A stretch of DNA of 64,000 nucleotides from Janthinobacterium sp. TND4EL3 (GTDB lineage Bacteria; Pseudomonadota; Gammaproteobacteria; Burkholderiales; Burkholderiaceae_D): NCBI RefSeq assembly GCF_900156175.1, contig NZ_FTMV01000016.1, positions 1 to 64,000 of the forward strand. The letters run 5' to 3'. Under the pieces are notes generated by a model. It saw nothing but the letters and a program-made list of their open reading frames with translations. It was not told the origin of the DNA and ran no database searches. Each line of letters starts with the position of its first letter. The stretch's first letter is position 1. The translations under genes and the position numbers were made by a program. Below are positions 7,582 to 16,024 of this stretch, one piece after another.

Positions 7582-7793
7582 CAGATGGGAAAGGCGCCCG
7601 CGCCCGAGACGTTCAGGCAGGCGACCTTGTCGCTGGAAAAGTATTTGATCTGGCCCAGGCCGATGGCGTAGCAGCCGTCTCCCAGGGCGCTGATGGGGCC
7701 CGTCAGTTTTTCACCATTTGCGAGCGTCACCACCCACGGCGTGGTGGCCGGTTTGGCCGCGTGGGCCAGTGCGTGTTGTACCAGGTCAGTCAT
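7581..7793 (-). CDS. Hypothetical 70-residue protein
   Basis: Starts at ATG 7793 after a perfect AGGAGG site, giving high confidence that it is translated. The sequence includes TPWVVTLANGEKLTGPISAL and GLGQIKYFSSDKVACLNVSGAG, a compact beta-rich pattern like a small Sm- or SH3-type barrel, but no family was recognised. It lies upstream of the NTF2-like gene with a one-base overlap, forming a two-gene operon. Confidence 0.65.
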   Translation of the reverse strand: MTDLVQHALAHAAKPATTPWVVTLANGEKLTGPISALGDGCYAIGLGQIKYFSSDKVACLNVSGAGAFPI

Positions 7794-7894
7794 GTGGCCT
7801 CCTATGCGTATGAAAGCCAGATGATAGCAGTGCCGACGGGCCGGCTGCTTATCTCATGCCGGCCTGGCGTGCGGATGGGAAGTCGCCCGGCGCC

Positions 7895-8407
7895 TCACGC
7901 GTCGGCCAGCAGATTCTTCGGCAACGCCACCGATACCAGCTTCCAGCGCCACAGGCCGTCGCGCGCCAGGGTCAGCTCGCCGATATGGCTTTTGCTGTGG
8001 GCGCGCTGCACCACGACGCTGTTCCACGAGGTATAGCGCAGTCTATAGTCGGGCTTGGTGTTGCGCTTGCGGCCGCTGATGTCGCTGACCTTGGCGATCG
8101 GCTTTTCGTAGCGGTCATTGAGTTTCATCAAGGCGACAATGCCTTCGGGCATCAGCATGGTATCGAGCAAGGGGGCGATGACGTCGGGGCTGATGTCGTC
8201 GGCCACTTCCGGCGCCGAAAACAGGGCGTGCAGTTGCTGCCCGAGGCTGCCGCGCAGCCGGGCCAGGTCGATCTGCGCGGCCAGCGCCTGCGTATCCTCG
8301 TCCATGGTGGCCGCGCGGATCTTGTTCATGGTGAAATACGGGCTGCCATAGAAGACGCCGGCCAGCGCGACCAGTGCCACTAGAGCAAGAAGCAAGGTTC
8401 TTTTCAT
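7895..8407 (-). CDS. DUF2939 family membrane-anchored protein (copy A)
   Basis: 170 residues. An N-terminal signal-anchor (MKRTLLLALVALVALAGVFY) is followed by SPYFTMNKIRAATMDEDTQAL, a segment typical of DUF2939 proteins, with an LRGSLGQQLHALF helix. The C-terminal part has RLRYTSWNSVVVQ and GLWRWKLVSVALP. The protein is probably periplasmic and anchored in the inner membrane. A paralogue with the same layout lies 115 bp upstream, indicating tandem duplication. No biochemical role is known for the family. Confidence 0.75.
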   Translation of the reverse strand: MKRTLLLALVALVALAGVFYGSPYFTMNKIRAATMDEDTQALAAQIDLARLRGSLGQQLHALFSAPEVADDISPDVIAPLLDTMLMPEGIVALMKLNDRYEKPIAKVSDISGRKRNTKPDYRLRYTSWNSVVVQRAHSKSHIGELTLARDGLWRWKLVSVALPKNLLADA

Positions 8408-8522
8408 CTGCGATCTCTCGGATGCCTGGCGACCCGGTGCGCCTGAAGTGTTGGCATTCTACATAATATTTCCGTAAATCAATATAGAGGTTTAAGTAAG
8501 TGTTGTTTTAGATCAAGTTTCT

Positions 8523-8969
8523 TTAGAGTAATTCCGGCGGCAGGGTAATGTCCGTCAATTTCCAGTCCCAGATGCCGTGGCGGCGCAGCAAGAATTGGCT
8601 GGCGGCGGGGCCGGCGCCGGCGCGCCGCAGCGCCACTTCATTCCAGGAGCGGTAGGCCATGCCGAAGTCGTGGCGCTGGCCATCGCTACCCTGCTTGCCG
8701 TGCAGGATCAGCACCGTGATGCCGGGCGGCGAGACGATGGTGTCGAGCATTTCCTTGAGTTCCTCCGCATCGCTCGTCTCGCCGGCCGCCTGCAACTGGC
8801 GCGCCACGCTGGCGCGGATGGCGGGCAGGTCGGCATGCTGCGCCAGGGCTTCCAGGCGCACGGATTTCGCCGCGATGCTGATGCGGTACATGGCGATGTA
8901 GGGACTGACCCAGGTAAAGCCGATGGCGGCAACGGCAAAAATGATCGCGGTGGCGTGCTTTCTTTTCAT
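8523..8969 (-). CDS. DUF2939 family membrane-anchored protein (copy B)
   Basis: 148 residues and clearly paralogous to copy A: a short signal-anchor (AIIFAVAAIGFTWVSPYIAM), the R-I-x-x-A-A-K helix, IRASVARQLQAAG, a central EELKEMLDTIVSPPGITVLI, then MAYRSWNEVALRRAG and GIWDWKLTDITLPPELL. Both copies share the xYRSWN/TSWN and WxWKL motifs. The two genes are separated by AT-rich DNA and probably have separate promoters. Confidence 0.72.
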   Translation of the reverse strand: MKRKHATAIIFAVAAIGFTWVSPYIAMYRISIAAKSVRLEALAQHADLPAIRASVARQLQAAGETSDAEELKEMLDTIVSPPGITVLILHGKQGSDGQRHDFGMAYRSWNEVALRRAGAGPAASQFLLRRHGIWDWKLTDITLPPELL

Positions 8970-9081
8970 GGTCTGTGTCTTGGATTGAGCTGTGCCGCCG
9001 TGATTTTACCCGGCCAGCGGCAGTGGATGGTGTAGCATTCGTGCCGGCGCGGACCATCGCGCCGCAATATTGAGGACAACC

Positions 9082-9918
9082 ATGAATATCACTATCAATC
9101 AGGTGCTGCAGTCGTATATCGACCCGCTTACGGCCAGCGAGTACGCGGCGCTCGAGCGCAGCCTGCTGGCCGAAGGCTGCCGCGATGCGCTGGTGCTGTG
9201 GAACGACGTGCTGATCGACGGGCATAACCGCTACGCCATCTGCCGCCAGCACGGCATCGAATTCAAGACCATCCAGAACACCAGCTTTACCTCGCTTGAC
9301 GACGTCATGCTGTGGATGATCGACAATCACCTGGCGCGCCGCAGCGTGTCGGACTTCCAGCGCGGCGTGCTGGCCTTGCGCAAGAAGGAAATCGTCGCCG
9401 CGCGCAGCCCGGCGCCCGTCAGCGCCCAGGACGCGCCCGATGGCGAAAACGCGCCCAAGCCTCCCATGAGCACGCGCGAAGAGGTGGCCAAGGCGGCCAG
9501 ATTGAGCAGCAACCAGATCAGCCAGATCGAGAAGATCCAGAAGGCGGCCTCGCCGGAACTGGTGGAAGCCGTCCGTTCGGGCACGATTTCCATCAATGCG
9601 GCGGCCACGGTGGCGTCGCTGCCGCCGGAAGAACAGGTGGCGGCCGTCGCCGGCGGCAAGAAATTGTTACGCCAGGCGGCCAAGGAAATCCGCGAACAGC
9701 GCGCCGCCACGCGCACGCCGCGCGAGCCGAAGGTCCACGTGTCGCAGGACACGCCGGAAACGGGCAACGAGCCATGGGCGGACAACGCGGCGCAAACGCC
9801 ATCCGAAGCGGAGCGCCTGCGCGGCGAGATCGCCAGCCTGAAACAGAAGGTGGCGCAGCTGCAGGCGGAAAATGTGGAACTCAACCAGCGTATCGCCACG
9901 CTGATCGACGCATCCTGA
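9082..9918 (+). CDS. Orphan ParB/Srx-fold DNA-binding protein
   Basis: 278 residues. The N-terminal 95 residues resemble the ParB/sulfiredoxin domain (LVLWNDVLIDGHNRYAICRQHGIEF, with the DGHxRY motif). A helical middle (STREEVAKAARLSSNQISQIEKI) looks like a ParB helix-turn-helix, and the C-terminus is a coiled coil (LRGEIASLKQKVAQLQAENVELNQRI). The start is ATG 9082 with GAGGA upstream; an earlier TTG at 9070 is less likely. No parA or parS context is present, so it is not an ordinary partition gene. A nucleoid or regulatory role is possible. Confidence 0.7.
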   Translation: MNITINQVLQSYIDPLTASEYAALERSLLAEGCRDALVLWNDVLIDGHNRYAICRQHGIEFKTIQNTSFTSLDDVMLWMIDNHLARRSVSDFQRGVLALRKKEIVAARSPAPVSAQDAPDGENAPKPPMSTREEVAKAARLSSNQISQIEKIQKAASPELVEAVRSGTISINAAATVASLPPEEQVAAVAGGKKLLRQAAKEIREQRAATRTPREPKVHVSQDTPETGNEPWADNAAQTPSEAERLRGEIASLKQKVAQLQAENVELNQRIATLIDAS

Positions 9919-9933
9919 CCATTGGAGTAGTGC

Positions 9934-12153
9934 ATGCCAGTTCGCCGTACCCTGCTCGCCGCCGTCGCCTGCGGCATCGTTGCCAGTGCTCCCGCGCTGG
10001 CGGCGCCCGCCGTTTCTGCCGCCGACATGGCCCGCTGGCAGGCGCAGGCCGCCCATGTCAGCATCGCGCGCGACACCTGGGGCATACCCCACGTGACGGG
10101 CAAGACGGATGCCGATGCCGTCTTCGGCCTGATGTATGCGCAAGCCGAGGATGATTTTCCCCGCGTGGAATTGAACTATATCAATGCCATGGGGCGGCTG
10201 GCGGAAGTGGAGGGCGAGCGGGAACTGTACCGCGACCTGCGCATGAAGCTTTTTATCGATCCGGCCGAGCTGCAGGCGCAGTACCGCGCCAGCCCGCCGT
10301 GGCTGCAGAAACTCATGGATGCGTTTGCCGATGGTCTCAATTTTTACCTGGCCACGCATCCGCAAGTGAAACCGCGGCTGATCGCGCATTTCGAGCCGTG
10401 GATGGCCTTGAGTTTCAGCGAGGGCAGCATCGGCGGCGATATCGAATCGGTCAGCCTGGCGCAGCTCGAAGCGTTCTACGGCCAGCAGGCCAGGCCTGCT
10501 GCCGTGGCGCTGGCCAGTGTGGACACCGGGTTGGCGTCAGGATTGGACCCCGAGCCGAGCGGCTCGAACGGCTTCGCCATCGCGCCCGCCATCACGAAAA
10601 ACGGCCATGCGCTGCTGATGATCAATCCGCATACCTCGTTCTACTTCCGTCCCGAAGTGCAGATGACCAGCGGCGAAGGCCTGAACGCGTACGGTGCCGT
10701 CACCTGGGGCCAGTTCTTCGTCTACCAGGGCTTCAACGAGCGCCTGGGCTGGATGCATACCTCGGGCGGCGGCGACGTCATCGACGAATACCTGGAAAGC
10801 ATCGTCGACCAGGACGGCGCCTGGTTCTACCGCTACGACGGCGCGCTGCGCCCCCTGAATGCCGTGCCCATCACCTTGCCCTATAAACTGGCCGATGGCC
10901 GCATGGGCTCGAAGACCATCACCGTCTACTACAGCCACCACGGCCCCATCGTGCGCGCGCAGGATGGACGCTGGGTAGCCGTGCGCCTGATGCACTCGCC
11001 CTTGAAGGCGCTCATGCAGTCGTACGCGCGCACCAAGGCGCGCGATTACGCGGCCTTCTACAAGACCATGGAATTGCGCACGAATTCGTCGAACAACACG
11101 GTGTACGCGGATGCGGATGGCAATATCGCCTATTTTCACGGCAATTTCATCCCCGTGCGCGACCCGCGTTTCAACTGGAAGCAGCCCGTCGACGGCAGCG
11201 ATCCGGCCACGGAATGGAAGGGGCTGCACACGGTGGCGCAGACCATCACCTTGTTCAATCCGAAGAATGGCTGGATCCAGAATACGAACAACTGGCCGTA
11301 TTCGGCGGCCGGCGCCAGCAGCCCGCGCCAGGGCGACTATCCCGCCTACATGTCGGTCTACGGCGAAAACGCGCGCGGCCTGCATGCCGTCAAGGTTTTC
11401 CAGAACCAGAAGGATTTCACGCTCGACAGCCTGATCGCCGCCTCCTATGACAGCGAACTGACGGCCTTCGAAACGCTGCTGCCGCCCCTGTTCGCGGCCT
11501 ACGATGCGCTGCCGGCGGGCGATGCGCAACAGCTGGCGCTGGCCGACAAGATCGCGCTGCTGCGGGCCTGGGACTGGCGCTATGCGCTCACTTCCACGGC
11601 CACCTCGCTGGCCGTGTTCTGGGGCCAGGAACTGGCGGAACTGACGGGCAAGCAGGCGAGGGAGCAGGGCGTGCCCGTGGTCGACTTCATGGCGACGGAC
11701 AAGGTGCATGGCGAACAGCGCCTGGCGGCGCTGGCGACGGCGGCCGATAAACTGCAGCGCGATTTCGGCCACTGGCAAACGCCGTGGGGCGAGATCAACC
11801 GCTTCCAGCGCCTGACGGGCGACGTGGTGCAGCCGTTTGACGATGCGCAAGCCAGCTTGCCCGTGCCTTACGCGTCGGGTAACTGGGGCGCGCTGGCCGC
11901 GTATGGCCAGAGCAGCAAGAGCACCACGAAGCGCATCTACGGCGAACGCGGCAACAGCTTTGTCGCGGCCGTGGAATTCGGCCCCCGCATCAGGGCGAAA
12001 AGCATCCTCGCGGGCGGCCAGAGCGGCGACCCGCAATCACCGCACTTCCGGGACCAGGCGGCCATGTATGCGCGGGGCGAGTTCAAGGACGTGCTGTTTT
12101 ATCCCGAACAGGTGGAACGGCAGCTGGAGCGCCGCTACCACCCAGGAAAATAG
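9934..12153 (+). CDS. Penicillin acylase family (S45) periplasmic amidohydrolase, possible AHL acylase
   Basis: 739 residues with a signal peptide (cleavage near ALA-AP at residues 21-25). The Ntn-hydrolase layout is clear: an alpha chain of about 190 residues beginning VSIARDTWGIPHVTG, a spacer, then the autocatalytic site SG-SNGFAI with nucleophile Ser211 starting the beta chain. The conserved LINPHTSFYF and FVYQGFNERLGWMHTSGGGD follow. Family members hydrolyse beta-lactams, aculeacin or acyl-homoserine lactones; the substrate cannot be chosen from sequence. It begins 15 bp after the ParB-like gene and may be co-transcribed. Convergent with the transsulfuration operon. Confidence 0.88.
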   Translation: MPVRRTLLAAVACGIVASAPALAAPAVSAADMARWQAQAAHVSIARDTWGIPHVTGKTDADAVFGLMYAQAEDDFPRVELNYINAMGRLAEVEGERELYRDLRMKLFIDPAELQAQYRASPPWLQKLMDAFADGLNFYLATHPQVKPRLIAHFEPWMALSFSEGSIGGDIESVSLAQLEAFYGQQARPAAVALASVDTGLASGLDPEPSGSNGFAIAPAITKNGHALLMINPHTSFYFRPEVQMTSGEGLNAYGAVTWGQFFVYQGFNERLGWMHTSGGGDVIDEYLESIVDQDGAWFYRYDGALRPLNAVPITLPYKLADGRMGSKTITVYYSHHGPIVRAQDGRWVAVRLMHSPLKALMQSYARTKARDYAAFYKTMELRTNSSNNTVYADADGNIAYFHGNFIPVRDPRFNWKQPVDGSDPATEWKGLHTVAQTITLFNPKNGWIQNTNNWPYSAAGASSPRQGDYPAYMSVYGENARGLHAVKVFQNQKDFTLDSLIAASYDSELTAFETLLPPLFAAYDALPAGDAQQLALADKIALLRAWDWRYALTSTATSLAVFWGQELAELTGKQAREQGVPVVDFMATDKVHGEQRLAALATAADKLQRDFGHWQTPWGEINRFQRLTGDVVQPFDDAQASLPVPYASGNWGALAAYGQSSKSTTKRIYGERGNSFVAAVEFGPRIRAKSILAGGQSGDPQSPHFRDQAAMYARGEFKDVLFYPEQVERQLERRYHPGK

Positions 12154-12165
12154 CCGCCGGGCCGA

Positions 12166-13347
12166 TCAGATCGCGTCGAGCGCCGTGCGCAAGTCATGGC
12201 GCAGGTCTTCCAGGTCTTCGATGCCCACCGACAGGCGGATCAAGCCGTCGCCGATGCCCAGTCTTGCCCGCTGTTCGGCGGGAATGCTGGCATGCGTCAT
12301 CAGGGCCGGGTGTTCGATCAGGCTTTCCACGCCGCCCAGGCTTTCGGCCAGGGCAAACACCTCGCAGCGCTCCAGGAAGCGGCGCGCGCCCGCCAGGTCG
12401 GTAGCCAGGTCGATGGAGATGATGCCCCCGTAACCATCCATCTGGCGCTGCGCCAGCGCATGCTGCGGATGCGATGCCAGGCCCGGATAAAACACCTGTT
12501 TGACCTCTTTCTGCTGCTCCAGCCACTGCGCCAGCGCCAGGGCGCTTGCGCAATGGCGCTGCATGCGGATGGCCAGGGTTTTCACGCCGCGCAGGGCCAG
12601 AAAGCTGTCGAACGGCCCGGCAATCGCCCCGACGGAGTTTTGCAGGAAGCCCAGCTGCTCGCGCCATGCCGCCTGGCGTGCTTCCGCGCCGACGATGGCG
12701 ATGCCGCCGATGATGTCCGAGTGGCCGTTCAGATACTTGGTGGTCGAATGGACGACGATGTCGAAGCCGTGTTCCAGGGGGCGCTGCACCAGCGGACTGG
12801 CAAACGTGTTGTCGGCCACGGCGATGATGCCCCGTTCGCGGCAGATGTCGCCAATCGCCCGCAAATCGGCCAGTTTCAGCATGGGATTGGTCGGCGTTTC
12901 CACCCACACCATCTTCGTTTCCGGGCGCAGCGCGGCCAGCAGGTTCTCGGGATTCGTCAGGTCGACATAGGTGAAGGCGTGGCCGGCCGAGCGGCGGCGC
13001 ACGCGCTCGAACAGCCGGTAGGTGCCGCCGTACATGTCGTCGCCGGCGACGATGTGGCTGCCCGCGTCCAGCAATTCCAGCACGGACGAGATGGCGGCCA
13101 GGCCCGAGGCGAACGCGAACGCCGCGCTGCCGCCTTCCAGCTCGGCCACGCAGCGTTCGAGCGCCCAGCGCGTGGGATTGTGCGAGCGGCCATAGTCCAG
13201 GCCCTTGTGCACGCCGGGGCTCTCCTGCACGAAGGTCGAGGTGGCGTAAATGGGCGGCATGATGGCGCCCGTCGACGGGTCGGGCGACTGGCCGGCGTGG
13301 ATGACGCGGGTGGCCAGATGGCGCTTGCGGGTGGTTTCTTGGCTCAA
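12166..13347 (-). CDS. Cystathionine gamma-lyase/beta-lyase family PLP enzyme
   Basis: 393 residues of the Cys/Met-metabolism PLP family. Visible motifs are YGRSHNPTRWALERCVAELE near the N-terminus, SGLAAISSVL, DDMYGGTYRLFERV, VETPTNPMLKLAD, VADNTFASPLVQRP and the PLP-lysine motif VVHSTTKYLNGHSD. It is the second gene of a two-gene operon with cystathionine beta-synthase, overlapping it by 4 bp. That pairing points to reverse transsulfuration (cystathionine to cysteine, 2-oxobutyrate and ammonia), although gamma-synthase members look alike. Confidence 0.92.
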   Translation of the reverse strand: MSQETTRKRHLATRVIHAGQSPDPSTGAIMPPIYATSTFVQESPGVHKGLDYGRSHNPTRWALERCVAELEGGSAAFAFASGLAAISSVLELLDAGSHIVAGDDMYGGTYRLFERVRRRSAGHAFTYVDLTNPENLLAALRPETKMVWVETPTNPMLKLADLRAIGDICRERGIIAVADNTFASPLVQRPLEHGFDIVVHSTTKYLNGHSDIIGGIAIVGAEARQAAWREQLGFLQNSVGAIAGPFDSFLALRGVKTLAIRMQRHCASALALAQWLEQQKEVKQVFYPGLASHPQHALAQRQMDGYGGIISIDLATDLAGARRFLERCEVFALAESLGGVESLIEHPALMTHASIPAEQRARLGIGDGLIRLSVGIEDLEDLRHDLRTALDAI

Positions 13348-14735
13348 GATAAAGTCCTGCGTAAGTGATTGAGAAGGTCGAAGCGGGTGATCAGGCCGTA
13401 GAAGCCGCTATCGTCGGCGACGACGGCCGTCAAGCCCCGGTCCAGCGTGGCGCGCAGGGCGGGCAAGCCGCTCGATGGCGCCAGGGTTTCGATCTGCGTC
13501 GTCATGGTGGCGCCCACCAGACCTGCGAAATGGGCGGCGTCGCCGGAGACGTGCAGCAGCAAGTCCGACTCGTCGACGATGCCGACCAGTTGACCTGCAT
13601 CAATGACGGGCAGCTGGGCCAGGTCGCTGGCACGCATGCGGTTGAAGGCGGTCAGCAGGGTGTCGCCCGGCGCCACGCTGACGACGTCGCCCTCGTCGTA
13701 GCGGCGCCCGATCAGGTCGCGCAAGTCGCCGGACAGCGTGCGCTGCAGCAGACCCTGGTCGCGCATCCAGCCGTCGTTGTAGACCTTCGACAGGTAGCGT
13801 GTTCCCGTGTCGCAGACGAACGTGACGACGCGCTTGGGCGTCGTCTGCTCGCGGCAGTACTTGAGGGCGGCGGCCAGCAGCGTGCCGGTGGATGAGCCGC
13901 CTAAAATACCTTCGGCGCGCAGCAGGGCGCGCGCCGAATCAAAACTTTCCTGGTCCGTGATGGTATAGGCCTTTTTGACGCTGTCCATGTCGGCGATGGA
14001 CGGGATGAAATCCTCGCCGATGCCTTCGACGGCCCAGGAGCCGCTCGTGTCGCTGATTTTTCCTGTGTCGATGTATTCGGTGAGGATGGAGCCTTGCGGG
14101 TCGGCCAGCACGAATTCGAGCTTGGGCTGCGTCTTGCGGAAGTAGCGCGTCAGGCCCGTCAGGGTGCCGGACGAGCCGACGCCGACGACGATGGCGTCCA
14201 CGTCATGGCCGGTTTGCTCCCAGATTTCGGGCGCCGTCGTCGTTTCGTGGGCCAGCGGATTGGCGGGATTGTTGAACTGGTCGGCGAAGAAGGCGCCCGG
14301 CAGTTCGCGCGCCAGGCGCGCCGCGTAATCCTGGTAGTACTCGGGGTGGCCCTTGCCCACGTCCGAGCGCGTGGTATGTACTTCGGCGCCCAGCGCCTTC
14401 AGGTGCAGCACTTTTTCCGTCGACATCTTGTCGGGCACGACGAGAATCACGCGGTAGCCCTTGATGCGGCCGACGAGGGCCAGGCCGATGCCCGTGTTGC
14501 CGGCCGTGGCCTCGACGATGGTGCCGCCCGCCTGCAGGCGGCCGTCCGCTTCGGCCGCTTCGATGATGGACAGGCCGATGCGGTCCTTGATGGAACCGCC
14601 GGGGTTTTGCGATTCCAGTTTCAGGAACAGCTGACACAGGCCCGTGTCTAGCCTGGTCACTTCGACCAGCGGGGTGTTGCCGATCAGCTTGTATAGCGCT
14701 GGCGGCTGGGTGGGGGATGGCATTCGATCATTCAT
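13344..14735 (-). CDS. Cystathionine beta-synthase with C-terminal CBS pair
   Basis: 463 residues. The PLP beta-synthase domain shows LIGNTPLVEV, the PLP lysine in NPGGSIKDRIG, the phosphate loop ATAGNTGIGLAL and GVGSSGTLTGLTRYF. From about residue 335 a tandem CBS domain pair follows (VSVAPGDTLLTAFNRMRASDLAQLPVID and MTTQIETLAPSSGLPALRATL), which in this family binds adenosyl ligands. It condenses homocysteine and serine to cystathionine. The start has AGGAG upstream. Downstream the lyase overlaps by ATGA. Confidence 0.93.
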   Translation of the reverse strand: MNDRMPSPTQPPALYKLIGNTPLVEVTRLDTGLCQLFLKLESQNPGGSIKDRIGLSIIEAAEADGRLQAGGTIVEATAGNTGIGLALVGRIKGYRVILVVPDKMSTEKVLHLKALGAEVHTTRSDVGKGHPEYYQDYAARLARELPGAFFADQFNNPANPLAHETTTAPEIWEQTGHDVDAIVVGVGSSGTLTGLTRYFRKTQPKLEFVLADPQGSILTEYIDTGKISDTSGSWAVEGIGEDFIPSIADMDSVKKAYTITDQESFDSARALLRAEGILGGSSTGTLLAAALKYCREQTTPKRVVTFVCDTGTRYLSKVYNDGWMRDQGLLQRTLSGDLRDLIGRRYDEGDVVSVAPGDTLLTAFNRMRASDLAQLPVIDAGQLVGIVDESDLLLHVSGDAAHFAGLVGATMTTQIETLAPSSGLPALRATLDRGLTAVVADDSGFYGLITRFDLLNHLRRTLS

Positions 14736-15026
14736 GGTAGCTCCTGTCAGAGAAACAGCCGCTCAGGATTGTGTCCCGAGCCGCCTTCCGTGCCGCGCAG
14801 TGTAGGCGGGTGGACGAGTGCGGCGAACGAATGTTTCCATGCTTGCATATGCGCGCTTTGCATATCGGCGGCAAGGTACGCGATGCGAGTATGCGCCGTT
14901 TTTGGCCCGCTTGCCGCGCCACAAGCAGGACTATTAAGCTGCCGCAAGCCTGCCATTGCGATTTATAATCACGCCTCGAAAAGATACTAAAAAGTATTGA
15001 AAATCAACCAGACAGGGCAGGCGGCA

Positions 15027-15575
15027 GTGGCAAAACTTTATTTCCGGTATTCCGCGATGAACGCGGGCAAGTCGACGGCCTTGTTGCAAGTCGCGCACAA
15101 CTATGAAGAGCAGGGCCAGCAGGTGCGCCTGTACACGGCCGCCATCGACAGCCGCTACGGCGTGGGCCGGGTCACCTCGCGCCTGGGTCCGCAGCGCCAG
15201 GTCGATATCTTCCATGCCGACACGAATTTCCTCAATGATATCCCGCAGGTGGCTTGCCTGCTGGTTGACGAAGCGCAATTTCTCAGCACGGCACAAGTGC
15301 AGCAATTGCACCAGCTGGCGCAAGTGAAGGGCGTGCCCGTCATCTGCTACGGCTTGCGCACGGATTTCAAGGGCGAGCCGTTCCCTGGCTCGGCCTATCT
15401 GCTGGCGCTGGCCGACGATATCGAGGAATTGAAGAATATCTGTACGTGCGGCAAGAAGGCCACGATGAACATCCGCGTGGACGAGCAGGGCCGCCGCATC
15501 AAGGAAGGCGAGCAGATCAGCATAGGCGGCAACGAGAGCTACCGCCAGGCGTGCGGGCGCTGTTTCTATGCCTGA
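15027..15575 (+). CDS. tdk: Thymidine kinase
   Basis: 182 residues; ATP + thymidine to dTMP in nucleoside salvage. The P-loop SAMNAGKST is at about residues 9-17, the Walker-B-like LLVDEAQFL follows, then YGLRTDFKGEPFPGS and the zinc-binding cysteines in CTCGKK and ACGRC. The GTG at 15027 aligns with the family start (VAKLYFRYSAMNAGKS); an upstream TTG at 14997 is less likely. A perfect TATAAT lies at 14964-14969, a suitable distance upstream, though no good -35 is seen. Confidence 0.95.
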   Translation: MAKLYFRYSAMNAGKSTALLQVAHNYEEQGQQVRLYTAAIDSRYGVGRVTSRLGPQRQVDIFHADTNFLNDIPQVACLLVDEAQFLSTAQVQQLHQLAQVKGVPVICYGLRTDFKGEPFPGSAYLLALADDIEELKNICTCGKKATMNIRVDEQGRRIKEGEQISIGGNESYRQACGRCFYA

Positions 15576-15701
15576 TTTACAACGCCTAGCAAAACCGTAG
15601 CGAGCGGAAGGAAGTTGTGGTTGAGAAGCGCAACCGTACGAAGGTACAGTGAGCATCGCAGACCGCAAATTACGACGCGCAGTAGGTTTTGACAGGTGTT
15701 C

Positions 15702-15974
15702 TTATTCGGCGACGGGCGCGCCCACATCCGCATCGTCGGACAGGGCCAGATCGCCCCGCTCGAACGCGGCCAGGATGTCATTCGCGCGCGCGACGTCATG
15801 TGCGCGCACCATGACGCGGGCGCCGCCGATGGCGGCCGCCAGCAGCATGTCGGCCTGCATGTGCTGGTCGTCCGTCAGCAGCACGTCGATGCCGGCGGCG
15901 GCCAGGCAGCCGCGGATGACGTGCGCATCCGTGGGGATCATCAGCCGGGCAATCAAAACATAGTCGTCGTGCAT
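15702..15974 (-). CDS. DUF2007-type putative signal-transducing protein
   Basis: 90 residues from ATG 15974, behind an AGGAGACA site. The pattern ARLMIPTDAHVIRGCLAAAGIDVLLTD, GGARVMVRAHDVARANDIL matches DUF2007, a small GlnB-like alpha/beta fold: a helix after a strand, then an arginine-containing strand and helix. The role is unknown. It converges with tdk; the 126 bp between them have no recognised feature. Confidence 0.75.
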   Translation of the reverse strand: MHDDYVLIARLMIPTDAHVIRGCLAAAGIDVLLTDDQHMQADMLLAAAIGGARVMVRAHDVARANDILAAFERGDLALSDDADVGAPVAE

Positions 15975-16024
15975 CGTGTCTCCTGGCAAGGTGGGCTCGT
16001 CCCATCTTAGCACCAGGCATGGCC

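Noticed and set aside
15576-15701. Possible small RNA between tdk and the DUF2007 gene
   Set aside because: There are short inverted repeats (GGTTG..CAACC, GTACGAAGGTAC) but no terminator T-run, promoter or repeat elsewhere in the window.
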